A stretch of 41,012 bases of DNA from WAOL01 sp964399035 (GTDB lineage: Archaea > Thermoproteota > Thermoprotei_A > Sulfolobales > NBVN01). This document shows, piece after piece, positions 31,818 through 40,215 of the stretch. Within the stretch, counting starts at the first letter, position 1. Each line of letters starts with the position of its first letter. The notes beneath the pieces were generated by a model. That model had not been told where the DNA came from and ran no database searches. It saw only the letters and a list, made by a program, of their open reading frames with translations. A program made the position numbers and the translations under genes. Where the stretch lies: NCBI GenBank assembly GCA_964399035.1, contig CAYNPH010000082.1, forward strand, positions 1 through 41,012, given 5' to 3'.

Positions 31818-33188
31818 ATACTGAGGTTAGCTGGAATTGGTAGACCCCGACTAGTAGACTTATCCAAGATAGACCGGGAGACCAGGTACAAGATATTCAT
31901 GTATTTGTGGAAGAAGCGTGTGGGAAGCCGTGAGCTAGGCATCCACCCCACCTATGCTAACAGGATAAAGAACAGGAGGGTACCAGTATCGGACACAGTG
32001 CTGGAGAGGCTCCTAGAATATCTAACTGCAGAGGAGTTAGCGGAACTCACAGGCGTATACGCCCTAGAAAGAGTAGAGCCACATACCCTTATTCAGGTGG
32101 TGAAAGCGGGTCTCGCCGACCCTCAGCTGAGGAATCTAGTCATAGACATGGTTATGAGATACGTGGACTGGGGGAATACGAGAGAAAAATACCGAGTCAC
32201 AGAGGAAGACATCAGGAAGTTCGAAGAATATCTCAGAAGAAATAGGCGAAAGAAGACAGTACAGGACCGCCTCTACTACCTGAAAGTAGCCCTGAGAGAC
32301 AATCAGTTCATCCTAGACGCCTCCAAGCTAGACGACTACATAATGGAGAAAGCGGAGGAGTCGGTAGACAGGGCAATACACATAGCCAGAGCCCTCAAGC
32401 TATTCCTAAAAATCGTCGTCAGGGTAAAAGAACCCAGGAAGTTCCTAATACTCTACAACAGCTTCACTACACCAAGCAAGAGGAGGCAGCTGATACCAAA
32501 AGCACTAAAAATACTGCATGACAAGGAAGAGCCGCTCTCACTGGAAGACATTAAGACGGTGGCAAAATACATCGAGAACCCAGCGACTAAGCTAGCCTTT
32601 ATCCTACTCGCCGAGACGGGGTTGAGGCCAGGCGAGGTCTTCAGCCTCGGTCTCAGAGACATCGACCTAGAGGCAAGGGCAGTCATACCGGCAAAGATAA
32701 CGGAGAGCAAGAGAGTATACATAAGCTTCTTCTCAAAGAGAATAGCCAACTACATAAAGAACCAGTACCTAGAATGGAGAAAACACTACATAGAGGAAAA
32801 CCTCAGTAAGATAAGAAACCTGGCTAGACGGTGGACACCCAAGGGTAAGGCGGTAACAGTAGACGAGCTTGTGGAGGACTGGGAGGAAAAACTAATACCA
32901 ATCAAAGAGCCAAAGATACGCTCAATGATAAGCGAGGCAATGGCTAAGGCAGGTATAGTATCGTCTATATGACCTAAGAAGTTTCTTCACCTCATGGATG
33001 ATACAGCATGGAGCCCAGGAAATCTGGGTCAACATTTTTCCAGGGGGAGAGCACCACCAAAACAATTCGAAGTGCTGGTAAACCATTATCTCCAACCAGT
33101 ACTAGAAAAACGAGGAACATGGAAACAAGCACTAATAGAAATACGTAAAAGATTCTATGAGCCATACGCATATGCTATACTCGAATAA
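31719..33188 (+). pseudogene. Tyrosine recombinase (integrase), broken by two frameshifts
   Basis: The first part (to a TGA at 32970-32972) encodes up to 417 residues. It has an N-terminal helix-turn-helix-like region (GSRELGIHPTYANRIKNRR), then a core-binding part, then AETGLRPGEVFSLGL with the first catalytic Arg and ITESKRVYISFF with the Lys. Directly after GIV the coding signal moves one base forward: cgt cta tat gac gives RLYDLRSFFTSWMIQHG, the box with the second Arg. After a run of five G (33043-33047) it returns to the first frame as GRAPPKQFEVLVNHYL with the catalytic Tyr and ends at 33188. The domain start is near residue 40; the true initiation codon is unclear because upstream ATGs lie in the decamer repeats. 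Confidence 0.85.
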
Positions 33189-33253
33189 ATACCGTTTTAT
33201 AAACGCTATATATGTTATAGCTACTAAAGTACATATTCAGTTTGGGGTCTAGA

Positions 33254-33415
33254 ATGGTTTGGCTAGAATTAAACACGGTAGAATCACGTGAACCTTTATC
33301 CAATGTACTTGTCCGTTTATCCCTAGTTGGTAAACGTATTTACCTATCAAACGTTAAATCATATTATACCAATATTATACTAGCATTACAAGATGTCCAA
33401 ATAAAAACACCATAG
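33254..33415 (+). CDS. Possible small protein in an A+T-rich gap
   Basis: A 53-codon frame starts at an ATG preceded by TTGGGGTC and reads MVWLELNTVESREPLSNVLV and further polar and hydrophobic residues. It is the only plausible gene in the 380-base gap between the recombinase and the next gene. The rest of this gap is very rich in A+T and may hold promoters for the genes that follow. I see no family and rate it low. Confidence 0.25.
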   Translation: MVWLELNTVESREPLSNVLVRLSLVGKRIYLSNVKSYYTNIILALQDVQIKTP

Positions 33416-33569
33416 TTATTTCAGATTTAACATAATTATGAATATATGAATATTGGTACTAAATATATTACTACCCTACTTTCATTATCGGTATTTGTTT
33501 TGTTCCTAGATTAGTATTAATAAAAATCTTTATTAAAGGATGTAAATGTAGTAGTAAGTGGTGGTCTAA

Positions 33570-33827
33570 GTGGTGGTGTTCACTATTCGTGGCAAGCGAT
33601 TCAATATCGATAAAGACGACGTTATCAATGCTGTTAAGGATGTTGAACCAGAGCCTCTTACGGGTAGGAGAAAATACTATGTTGAGATTAACGGCAAAAA
33701 ATATCCTATAAAGCAGGTTATAAGCTTGGTAACAGGGTTGCCAAGGATAGCGTTTACAGCAATGGACGCCTATAGAATCCTAACTAAACTGGGGTTTGAA
33801 GTAAAGGAGATTGAAGAGTCAGGATAG
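33570..33827 (+). CDS. Small domain protein coupled to the GIY-YIG gene
   Basis: The 85-residue protein reads FTIRGKRFNIDKDDVINAV, then GRRKYYVEINGKKYPIKQVI, then ATGL-like LVTGLPRIAF and a last helix with YRILTKLGFEV. This pattern (a basic beta-hairpin with a KYPIKQV motif and a final LGF) is one I associate with small domains at the front of larger restriction-type and other nucleases. Here it is free-standing and is followed 32 bases later by a nuclease gene in the same direction. Three consecutive GTG codons can start it, with GGTGGTC upstream. Its role may be target recognition for the neighbouring nuclease, which is inference. Confidence 0.55.
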   Translation: MVVFTIRGKRFNIDKDDVINAVKDVEPEPLTGRRKYYVEINGKKYPIKQVISLVTGLPRIAFTAMDAYRILTKLGFEVKEIEESG

Positions 33828-33859
33828 GTACTCCGAGAACGGGTTCTGGGGGTGATATA

Positions 33860-34582
33860 TTGAAGGATGGGCTTACTTGTCGTGAAGCTATTAAGAGAGC
33901 TATACTAGAGCTAGGTGGAGGCCCTGTTACGGCTGAGGAGTTGTTCAATAAGGTTAGGTCTATGGGCGAGTGGAGTAATGATACTATATGGCAGCATCTT
34001 ATGTGGCTTGTAGTTAATCTTTCCCCAGCATACAGGCACTGGCCTAATGCACCAGAAAGATTCCTATTCCTAAGGGAGGATGGTAAATACGAACATTATG
34101 ACCCAGAGAAACACGGCATATATAGTAATGGATTAAGGATAAGGATTCATCCTGATGAAGAATGCAACAGGATTCTAGAGAGATATATAGAGCTAATGAC
34201 AAAGCTTAAGACATACATTATTAAGTTATTCACTATGAAACCCATAAGTGTAGCTGAGGTATCTACCGAATACCAGGACAAAACCGGAGTATACATCTTC
34301 TTTAGTGACGGACAAGTAGAATATATAGGTTCAACAAACAACCTCTATAGACGTTTAAAACATGACCTCTGGGGTAGTCTGGGGCAACAGCAGCAACTAC
34401 ATGTATTTGGTAGAAAAATCCTAAGAGAGCATGGTAATGTGGATGAGGCTAGAAGCTACTTGAGAAGCCTTAAACTTAAAGTTATTGAAACAGAAGACCT
34501 TGAAACAGCAAGAGTACTTGAACAAGTCCTAATATACTTACTAAAGCCCAGATACAACAATTATGGTTCCAGAACTACTTAA
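33860..34582 (+). CDS. Winged-helix / GIY-YIG nuclease fusion
   Basis: The 240-residue protein has two domains. Residues 1-85 look like a winged helix (REAIKRAILELGGGPVTAEE, then WSNDTIWQHLMWLVVNLSPA, then RFLFLREDGKYEHYDPEKHG). Residues 141-235 form a GIY-YIG nuclease: GVYIF at 143-147, YIGST at 155-159, Arg164/165, Glu221 in ARVLEQVLI and Asn233 in PRYNNY, all the catalytic positions of the fold. The TTG start follows GGGGGTGAT with good spacing. It lies just after the small KYPIKQV-type protein. An intact active site suggests a working DNase, perhaps a restriction enzyme or a homing-type or anti-element nuclease. No methylase gene is nearby. Confidence 0.8.
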   Translation: MKDGLTCREAIKRAILELGGGPVTAEELFNKVRSMGEWSNDTIWQHLMWLVVNLSPAYRHWPNAPERFLFLREDGKYEHYDPEKHGIYSNGLRIRIHPDEECNRILERYIELMTKLKTYIIKLFTMKPISVAEVSTEYQDKTGVYIFFSDGQVEYIGSTNNLYRRLKHDLWGSLGQQQQLHVFGRKILREHGNVDEARSYLRSLKLKVIETEDLETARVLEQVLIYLLKPRYNNYGSRTT

Positions 34583-34849
34583 TCACCCTATCCGAAACGA
34601 TGCAGGTTTTTAACGTGTAATGCCGCATTATTTAAAAGAGGCTACGACATAACTTAAACCCACCACTCAAGACCTGTTCGACGCAAGCCATGCTGGCTAC
34701 TTATGTGGTGTGATGTGTCGTATTGGGTATGATTTCTTATCCTTTATTCTCCGATAGGTTCGTTGACATATGTTCCAACACCTTATACCTTCTATTGTTT
34801 TTGTCTAACATAATTATACTTGCCTTTATTTGAGTATAGTGGGGCATAG

Positions 34850-35512
34850 ATGTTTGAGCAAGAACAAATTGGTTATGAAGAGTCAAATACCAATAGGCAT
34901 ACTAAGGTAGAGTCTAGCCTAATCAGTATTTCCAGCAAGGTTTTAGCTGCATATCCGGGTGAGCAAGTATTCCTCAGTATGCAGGTTAACGGTCCATATA
35001 ATCACGTAGTTGAATTAATATTGAAAGGACCTAGCGAAAATGTAGTGACTATACACGTTAATCCGCAGAAATCTCAAACACCATTCACAGCAATAGCTAC
35101 TATCAACGTTAATCCCGGAGCACCTCCCGGCCTCTGCACATTAACAATAACGCTCTATAATATTGAGAATAACCTCCAATTAGCAAACGAGATTTCTCTA
35201 ATCGTGCCCGGGAAGTATGTCCCAAAAATACTTGCTAACCGCTATAACCGTCTAGTAATGATGTTCAATAAATATGGGAGCAACGGCCTAGTATGGTATA
35301 TACTCAAATACATCTATCCTGGAAGGTGCATCATTCAAGCAGATAAAGAACGTGTACAAGCAGATTGCCAGTCTTGTCTATTTCATTTGCAGGTTCACCA
35401 CATACTTCACATCCACTGCTTCTGTCCAGAGTCATCCAGCAACGGTATATTTTCTCTACGATTTCTAGGCAAGTATCACATATTGCGAAAGCTGCCTGTG
35501 GAGCCATCCTAG
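34850..35512 (+). CDS. Unknown protein with beta-sandwich domain
   Basis: The frame encodes up to 220 residues. Residues about 25-125 look like an immunoglobulin-like beta-sandwich (VLAAYPGEQVFLSMQVNGPY, then ELILKGPSENVVTIHVNP, then NPGAPPGLCTLTITLYN). The remaining ~90 residues are less regular and cysteine-rich and overlap a gene-like frame on the other strand, so the true end may lie earlier. GGGG precedes the ATG at 34850. No signal peptide is seen. The 267 bases before it hold no gene. I do not recognise the family. Confidence 0.45.
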   Translation: MFEQEQIGYEESNTNRHTKVESSLISISSKVLAAYPGEQVFLSMQVNGPYNHVVELILKGPSENVVTIHVNPQKSQTPFTAIATINVNPGAPPGLCTLTITLYNIENNLQLANEISLIVPGKYVPKILANRYNRLVMMFNKYGSNGLVWYILKYIYPGRCIIQADKERVQADCQSCLFHLQVHHILHIHCFCPESSSNGIFSLRFLGKYHILRKLPVEPS

Positions 35513-35651
35513 ATATTCTTGCTAGGCTTAACCCCCAAAGAGGACTTGGTACTAGGCGTGGACATAGCTTTGCTAGTTTACTGTAGACTCCACTATATGC
35601 ATCAGTACTTGCTATGCATATGTCTTGTATACTCTGTATATCTTTCACCAT
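35331..35651 (-). CDS. Small cysteine-rich protein
   Basis: The 106-residue product reads MVKDIQSIQDICIASTDAYS at its start, then PLWGLSLARISRMAPQAAFA, ICDTCLEIVEKIYRC, and SSGCEVCGEPANEIDKTGNL. The pairs CDTC and CEVCG look like a zinc site. This frame has a better amino-acid pattern than the overlapping plus-strand frame in the last 180 bases, and I judge it somewhat more likely than not. It is preceded by a hairpin at 35654-35674. The function is unknown; a small zinc DNA-binding or HNH-like protein is possible. Confidence 0.45.
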   Translation of the reverse strand: MVKDIQSIQDICIASTDAYSGVYSKLAKLCPRLVPSPLWGLSLARISRMAPQAAFAICDTCLEIVEKIYRCWMTLDRSSGCEVCGEPANEIDKTGNLLVHVLYLLE

Positions 35652-35653
35652 AC

Positions 35654-35674
35654 GAAACACCTACATGGTGTTTC
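35654..35674. promoter_or_regulatory. Perfect inverted repeat before the cysteine-rich gene
   Basis: GAAACACC (35654-35661) and GGTGTTTC (35667-35674) flank TACAT. The repeat sits immediately before the ATG of the minus-strand gene at 35651 and could be an operator or part of its leader. A terminator role for something on the plus strand is less likely because no T-run follows. Confidence 0.4.
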
Positions 35675-36012
35675 AGTATAAGGTATGGGTATCTACACTC
35701 AAAACTATGAGTGGTAGCTGCTGCTACTAGGTTAGCGATAATGTTTCTTCATAATCTATTTTTCAGTTAATATCCGACGTAGGGGGTGTGTCTGCAGATG
35801 GCTTGTGGTGCTATAGTTTGCTTACGCTAGTGTATGCACCACCAGTGTAGGCAGGCAACACCCCATACGGCCGGTACATGAGTGGTAATATAGGATTAAG
35901 GTGTAGTGTAGAATAGCGTAAGTACTTTGTTATAACTGGGTCCAGTATATCTTTGTATGGCTTATGTTTCTCAGTATTTTATTAACTATTTTTGATGGCT
36001 GTAGTATGATAT
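35675..36012. other. Gene-free stretch of the element
   Basis: I see no convincing gene, RNA or large repeat in this 338-base stretch between two minus-strand genes. It contains short G+C-richer patches (near 35820-35880) in an A+T-rich background. Confidence 0.4.
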
Positions 36013-36372
36013 CTACTCCAAGTTTAGGGTTCTGAGCTCGATTATATCATCTATTATTAGGTCGCTTGCTGGCTTCAGTCTTCTTGCCTCTTTCTGGTTT
36101 CCGCCGGGTTTTATGCCTCCGTGGCTTCCTACTATTATGCCGAGTATGCTATCGTTTTTTACGAGCTGATTAAATCTAAGAGCTATTCTGCGGCTAGTAT
36201 CAGCTAACTCTCTGGAGAGGACACTATAGCCTAGTATATCCGTTATATAGATTCTTACCGACTCTATTGCTAAAGTGAAGAATTCCTGTATAGTTCTCAT
36301 TACCTCGTATAGTTTTACGAGGTCATCAATTGCCCTAACATGAAGCCTCAAAACAAGGGCTGTCCCCCACAT
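36013..36372 (-). CDS. Unknown helical protein, last gene of a three-gene overlap cluster
   Basis: The 119-residue product starts MWGTALVLRLHVRAIDDLVK and continues with helices (LYEVMRTIQEFFTLAIESVR, then SVLSRELADTSRRIALRFNQ). A Gly-rich loop follows (GIIVGSHGGIKPGGN) and a final helix. It begins inside the end of the previous gene (38-base overlap). No motif is recognised. Small, overlapping genes of this kind are usual on crenarchaeal viruses and plasmids. The role is unknown. Confidence 0.45.
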   Translation of the reverse strand: MWGTALVLRLHVRAIDDLVKLYEVMRTIQEFFTLAIESVRIYITDILGYSVLSRELADTSRRIALRFNQLVKNDSILGIIVGSHGGIKPGGNQKEARRLKPASDLIIDDIIELRTLNLE

Positions 36373-36490
36373 ATACCTTGCCTGCCTCTACGTATGGGTT
36401 ATTTGAACTCGAACTCACAATCTTAGTTGCTATACTGGAGCGGAGGCTTCTTCGGAACCCATAGTAATTGTAGCTGTATCTCCTAGTCAT
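36335..36490 (-). CDS. Small hypothetical protein between overlapping genes
   Basis: The 51-residue product begins MTRRYSYNYYGFRRSLRSSI and is basic in its first half. Its ATG overlaps the stop of the AbrB-like gene by 8 bases and its end overlaps the next gene. The frame fills the interval between two better-supported genes, which is the main argument for it. The sequence gives no family. Confidence 0.3.
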   Translation of the reverse strand: MTRRYSYNYYGFRRSLRSSIATKIVSSSSNNPYVEAGKVYVGDSPCFEASC

Positions 36491-36704
36491 AGTTGTCACC
36501 GTCTTTACTGGTTTCCCTATTGGTTGCAGGTATCTCGATATACACCCTGACTCTGCCGCCCGACTTCCTGAGCTCCTCCCATACATAGTTCAAGCTACGT
36601 GGCAAGTAGACTAGATACCTATCCTCTCCTAGTCTAACTATCTTCCGGGACCCTGCCGGGATTATTCCTCTTCTCATTAGGTCGGCATAACGGATTTCCG
36701 GCAC
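36483..36704 (-). CDS. AbrB-like small DNA-binding protein
   Basis: The 73-residue protein reads MPEIRYADLMRRGIIPAGSR, then KIVRLGEDRYLVYLPRSLNY and VWEELRKSGGRVRVYIEIP. A short strand-rich segment with LVYLPRSLNYVWEEL resembles the swapped-hairpin AbrB/SpoVT fold of element-encoded regulators, although the match is only partial. It is the first gene of the minus-strand cluster and is divergent from the plus-strand pair at 36811. It may regulate both through the shared gap of about 100 bases. Confidence 0.5.
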   Translation of the reverse strand: MPEIRYADLMRRGIIPAGSRKIVRLGEDRYLVYLPRSLNYVWEELRKSGGRVRVYIEIPATNRETSKDGDNYD

Positions 36705-36810
36705 TCATATCACCAGGTATATGATAAAGCTATATACAGCAATCACGTTATTTCCTAATGATAATGTAGATTCAAGTAGTAATCCAAGTACTCAGGGGTG
36801 TAGTTTCCTA

Positions 36811-37137
36811 ATGATGGCGAGAGTTAATATGTCGTGGCTTATAGACTTCTTTGGCACAATCTGGATGCTGCTACCGCAGAGCCTAACAGAGAACCTATGT
36901 AGATTTTTCGAGGAGAACGGACCAGATATTGGGAAGTGTGTACAAAGAGTACGGTATACATACTTCTTGTACAGGAGGACTGGTATTGCTTACGAGACAA
37001 GTAGTAGAGGACTAGTCCTAGCCCCGGCGTTATATGTGATGAAGCGGTTATACAAGAATAGGGCATATAAGATTATTGAGAACCAGGACGAGAATGCTTT
37101 TGCCTTTATATATTTTTCGATACGGACTCGTCAATGA
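36811..37137 (+). CDS. Unknown protein, first of a coupled pair
   Basis: The 108-residue product starts MMARVNMSWLIDFFGTIWML and continues with a polar helical part (YTYFLYRRTGIAYETSSRG, then ALYVMKRLYKNRAY). I choose the ATG at 36811 because AGGGGTGT lies about 10 bases before it. The frame is open from 36721, but the added residues are unconvincing. Its stop overlaps the ATG of the next gene in ATGA. The family is unknown. Confidence 0.5.
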   Translation: MMARVNMSWLIDFFGTIWMLLPQSLTENLCRFFEENGPDIGKCVQRVRYTYFLYRRTGIAYETSSRGLVLAPALYVMKRLYKNRAYKIIENQDENAFAFIYFSIRTRQ

Positions 37138-37928
37138 TTATTCCACCCGTAACAGAGCTGGATAAAGCCGTAAGGATGGCTGAGAACAACGCAGAGTTGC
37201 GAGGATTACTAGAAAACCTGATACTAACGCTGGAAAACCTAAGCAAACTAAGGAAACCAGTAATGAGAACTAGAGAAAAACTAGCCAAGTACATCAATAG
37301 CAGAGTTAATCGCCTAAAAGACGAGCTCATTGAATCAATAAGAAAAGAGGTTAATGAGCTTGTTAAAGACGGGAACTCTTGCCTGGAAAAGGAAAGCCTT
37401 CTTGTAATCATAGAAAAGGTTCTAGGAGAACAACTGGCATATTATGCACGTAATATTGAGTTTAACACCACTAACATAGTGAACAAGGAGTTAGCTCGAC
37501 ATACTGATACAATAGAAGTTCTGCTAGGTTTGCTAGCAATAGCATCATTTCTAGAAAGAAGAAGACTAAGCCCCACCAAGCATCCATTCCTTCACTTCCT
37601 AGAAACCTACGTCGAATTAAGACAGAAAAACCACAGGAATTCCTATAGGTTGAAAACTAAGAAGCAAAAAGTGAGACGTAATAAATCTATGAGCACCTCT
37701 GAAAGATTCCTTGAGAATATTATGTATGCAGTATATGATATCGAAAGAGGAATATCTAGAGTAATAGATAACGTTGAGGTATTAGCCGAAAATCTCGGCA
37801 GACAAAAATACGGAAAAGACTTAAAAAGTATAATAAAAAGAACATTTTATACAATGTTAGCAAGAATGTTATTCAAATACGATGAGACTATGGAAGTAAT
37901 TCTTAGAATAACTCTTGGTAGAAAATAG
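37134..37928 (+). CDS. Coiled-coil protein of the element
   Basis: The 264-residue protein is almost wholly helical. Residues about 10-95 have heptad-like spacing (ELRGLLENLILTLENLSKLR, then YINSRVNRLKDELIESIRKE). A short basic segment in the middle (RLKTKKQKVRRNKS) could bind nucleic acid, and further helices follow. It starts in the ATGA overlap with its upstream partner, so the two are translated together. No family is recognised. A structural or DNA-organising role would fit, but this is inference. Confidence 0.6.
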   Translation: MIIPPVTELDKAVRMAENNAELRGLLENLILTLENLSKLRKPVMRTREKLAKYINSRVNRLKDELIESIRKEVNELVKDGNSCLEKESLLVIIEKVLGEQLAYYARNIEFNTTNIVNKELARHTDTIEVLLGLLAIASFLERRRLSPTKHPFLHFLETYVELRQKNHRNSYRLKTKKQKVRRNKSMSTSERFLENIMYAVYDIERGISRVIDNVEVLAENLGRQKYGKDLKSIIKRTFYTMLARMLFKYDETMEVILRITLGRK

Positions 37929-38022
37929 ATAGCTAACTAAAGAGGTACTGTATGCTACATAATCTCTTTAAAGGAATTATCTGAGTGATTGTATTTCAGT
38001 ATTTCACAAGGGGCTATGTACT

Positions 38023-38229
38023 CTACGTGGTACAGTGATTAACGTTACAGAGTACATTAATATACTTTAAACTTATTGTCACATTGATATAATTGTAAAA
38101 GGCTTCTTTGCGCTTTTTTCTTAGTGCTTCGCTACCCGTTGTATAAAGGTAAAAGAGAAGACGTTCTGCCATCTTTCTTCTATCATGTATTAAGGAAATA
38201 TTTGACCAAGCTTTTCGAGGCTTAGGCAT
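38023..38229 (-). CDS. Possible small basic protein
   Basis: A 68-codon frame reads MPKPRKAWSNISLIHDRRKM, then AERLLFYLYTTGSEALRKKR and a less likely tail. The first 45 residues are basic and helical. It stands alone in a 375-base gap with no other gene. A ribosome site is not clear. It could be a real small DNA-binding protein or chance. Confidence 0.3.
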   Translation of the reverse strand: MPKPRKAWSNISLIHDRRKMAERLLFYLYTTGSEALRKKRKEAFYNYINVTISLKYINVLCNVNHCTT

Positions 38230-38303
38230 AGTATTTCTGGTATATCCTCCGGTATACTTAACATAAAGAACTCCTTCGCGTGCTAGTACATAAATAAGAA
38301 ACT

Positions 38304-39974
38304 CTAAAAGCCTATGGTCTCCAAAATACTTTGCCAGTTCCGATAGATTTTAGAACCCGTACACAGTAACTTCTTAAGCCGTTTCCACTTTCTTTTTAGA
38401 TATTTACAATTAGATGCTTTTCTGGCAACTCTAGGTAAGTTCTTTAATGTGATTACATATTTATTTATGATATCACAGAAAGCTTGGTGCAAATTTATTT
38501 GTCCCTGAGCATTACTTTTATAAGCACTTTGCACAGCATTGTTGCTAATGCTATCCTCCCCTAGTAATTCTTTTGCTAGCTCTTCGTCATCAGCACTTCG
38601 GTTCTTCATCAGTGATAAGAGATAATATAATCTTCGGGCAGTGTTGACTTCTATTTCATATTCTCTATTTAGTTCAGCCTTGCGTAGCTTCAATAATATA
38701 TTTATCTTAATAGTGTTACTTCCTTCTTTCAAGATTATCGTGGTCCAACCATCATCTCTAGGTATTAACGCACCCCTCTTGACGAGTAACGGAATGTTGG
38801 CTATCACGTAGTTATTACTTCTGATTAAATAACCCTTTTCCAGGAGTGCATCAATAAGTTTACTTTTAACGTTTTCTATATTAAATCCATATCTTTGTAC
38901 TAGGAGTATTCTAGCAACCTTGTTACGTAGTTTTCGCCTTCTCTTCTTAGATTTACCAAGCCTAGCTATAATGTTCTGTATCTTCGGGATTTTAACTAGG
39001 ATGGAGTCAGCGCCTTTAACAACCTTATATATTGTAGCTTTTCCCTCTATTTTTACTGGGTCTTTTGTTAGAATCGCATTAATTGTATTGATGCCTGCCT
39101 TGGTCGCTGTACGTATTATGTGAATGAATGAAACATATTTATTTGCATGAAATAATTTGTATGAGTCAAATATTAACATACCATGTTCTGTTATATGGCT
39201 AGATGATTCTTCTCTCTCGGCTAGTTCTTTAGGTTTGGCTTCCACTGGAGCTTCTTTACTGGTAGGTAGGTCTTCCCGTTTGTTTATAAGGGGCTCTTGT
39301 GATATCTCTTCTAGATAGTGCAGTGTTGCCTCTTGTTCCTGTATCGTGCTGTCGTTAAGCTCTGTTGTTCTACTATGTGTTGTCGTATAAGCTAGCTTGT
39401 CAGGTGGTTTCTTAGTGCTTACTGCTTGAGATAATGGTATTCTATATTTACCTGGTTTTAATGGAAGCTCTTTTCGATTTTTCTCGTACTCTGTGATTAT
39501 ATATCCCGCGTTTACACACTGTTGTCTTATTTCCTGGATTATTTTCTTGGCTCTCTCTACTATTTCCTTGTAACTAGTCATTATGTTGACTTCAATATTG
39601 TCTCCGGTTATTGCTCCACGACTAATATTGGCTGAGCCAACTATTAGATGTTCACGTCCGTTGCTACATTCAATCAGATAGAGCTTTGGATGAAATTCAT
39701 GGATACCATTATATATTAGCACATCAGCACCAAGCTCTATTAACTTTCTTAATGCATTCGGTTCGGTAAGGTAAAAGTCAAGCCCAGTAATTATCATGCT
39801 CCGGCTTAGAACCTTTTCGCTCAAAATACTCAGAAGCTCGTCTACGCCGGATTCCTTGACATACGCCACAACGGCACTGATTTTCTTGGGCTCACAACTA
39901 ATATCAGATAATACTTCGAGACATTCGTTTAAGCTAAGGCATAGGTGCTGGTCCATGCAGTCCCACGGGAACAT
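38304..39974 (-). CDS. PLD-family nuclease with long C-terminal region
   Basis: The 556-residue protein has one HKD motif in its N-terminal 130 residues: HEFHPKLYL with His95 and Lys97, then LIVGSANISRGAI with Ser114 and Asn116, and Glu128. A single HKD domain dimerises to form the active site in Nuc and BfiI-type enzymes. Residues about 170-265 are a low-complexity Thr/Glu/Ser linker. The C-terminal half has basic segments (GKSKKRRRKLRNKVARILLV, and KYLKRKWKRLKKL near the end) and a possible winged-helix part. A restriction-type or recombination nuclease is the likely role. It is the largest gene of the element and reads away from attR. Confidence 0.72.
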   Translation of the reverse strand: MFPWDCMDQHLCLSLNECLEVLSDISCEPKKISAVVAYVKESGVDELLSILSEKVLSRSMIITGLDFYLTEPNALRKLIELGADVLIYNGIHEFHPKLYLIECSNGREHLIVGSANISRGAITGDNIEVNIMTSYKEIVERAKKIIQEIRQQCVNAGYIITEYEKNRKELPLKPGKYRIPLSQAVSTKKPPDKLAYTTTHSRTTELNDSTIQEQEATLHYLEEISQEPLINKREDLPTSKEAPVEAKPKELAEREESSSHITEHGMLIFDSYKLFHANKYVSFIHIIRTATKAGINTINAILTKDPVKIEGKATIYKVVKGADSILVKIPKIQNIIARLGKSKKRRRKLRNKVARILLVQRYGFNIENVKSKLIDALLEKGYLIRSNNYVIANIPLLVKRGALIPRDDGWTTIILKEGSNTIKINILLKLRKAELNREYEIEVNTARRLYYLLSLMKNRSADDEELAKELLGEDSISNNAVQSAYKSNAQGQINLHQAFCDIINKYVITLKNLPRVARKASNCKYLKRKWKRLKKLLCTGSKIYRNWQSILETIGF

Positions 39975-40215
39975 ATTATGTTAAGCGATTATTTGTATTT
40001 TCACTCAGCTTGATATGAGAAACAAGACTACTAGACAGCATATTTGTATTTCGCTCCCATGGTCCGTATTGATGCCTTTTCCCAGATAAATTATATCACG
40101 AACTAACAATTACATGTATATTCCATGGCAAGCGATATCGGTATGGATATATTTTTGATTATAGTTTTGGAGTACAAGCATATAGTTTATGTAAATATAT
40201 GTATATCGATGTGTT
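39975..40215. other. Gene-free right end of the element before attR
   Basis: This A+T-rich interval between the PLD-family gene and attR holds no convincing gene. It contains the presumed promoter region of the minus-strand nuclease. Open frames that run from here into the att repeat are formed by the tRNA fragment. Confidence 0.4.

Noticed and set aside
32950..33050. Programmed frameshifting as the main explanation for the recombinase
   Set aside because: The first shift has no slippery sequence, and the second joins best if two G of the G-run are removed, which suits lesions or sequence errors better. It stays an open alternative only.
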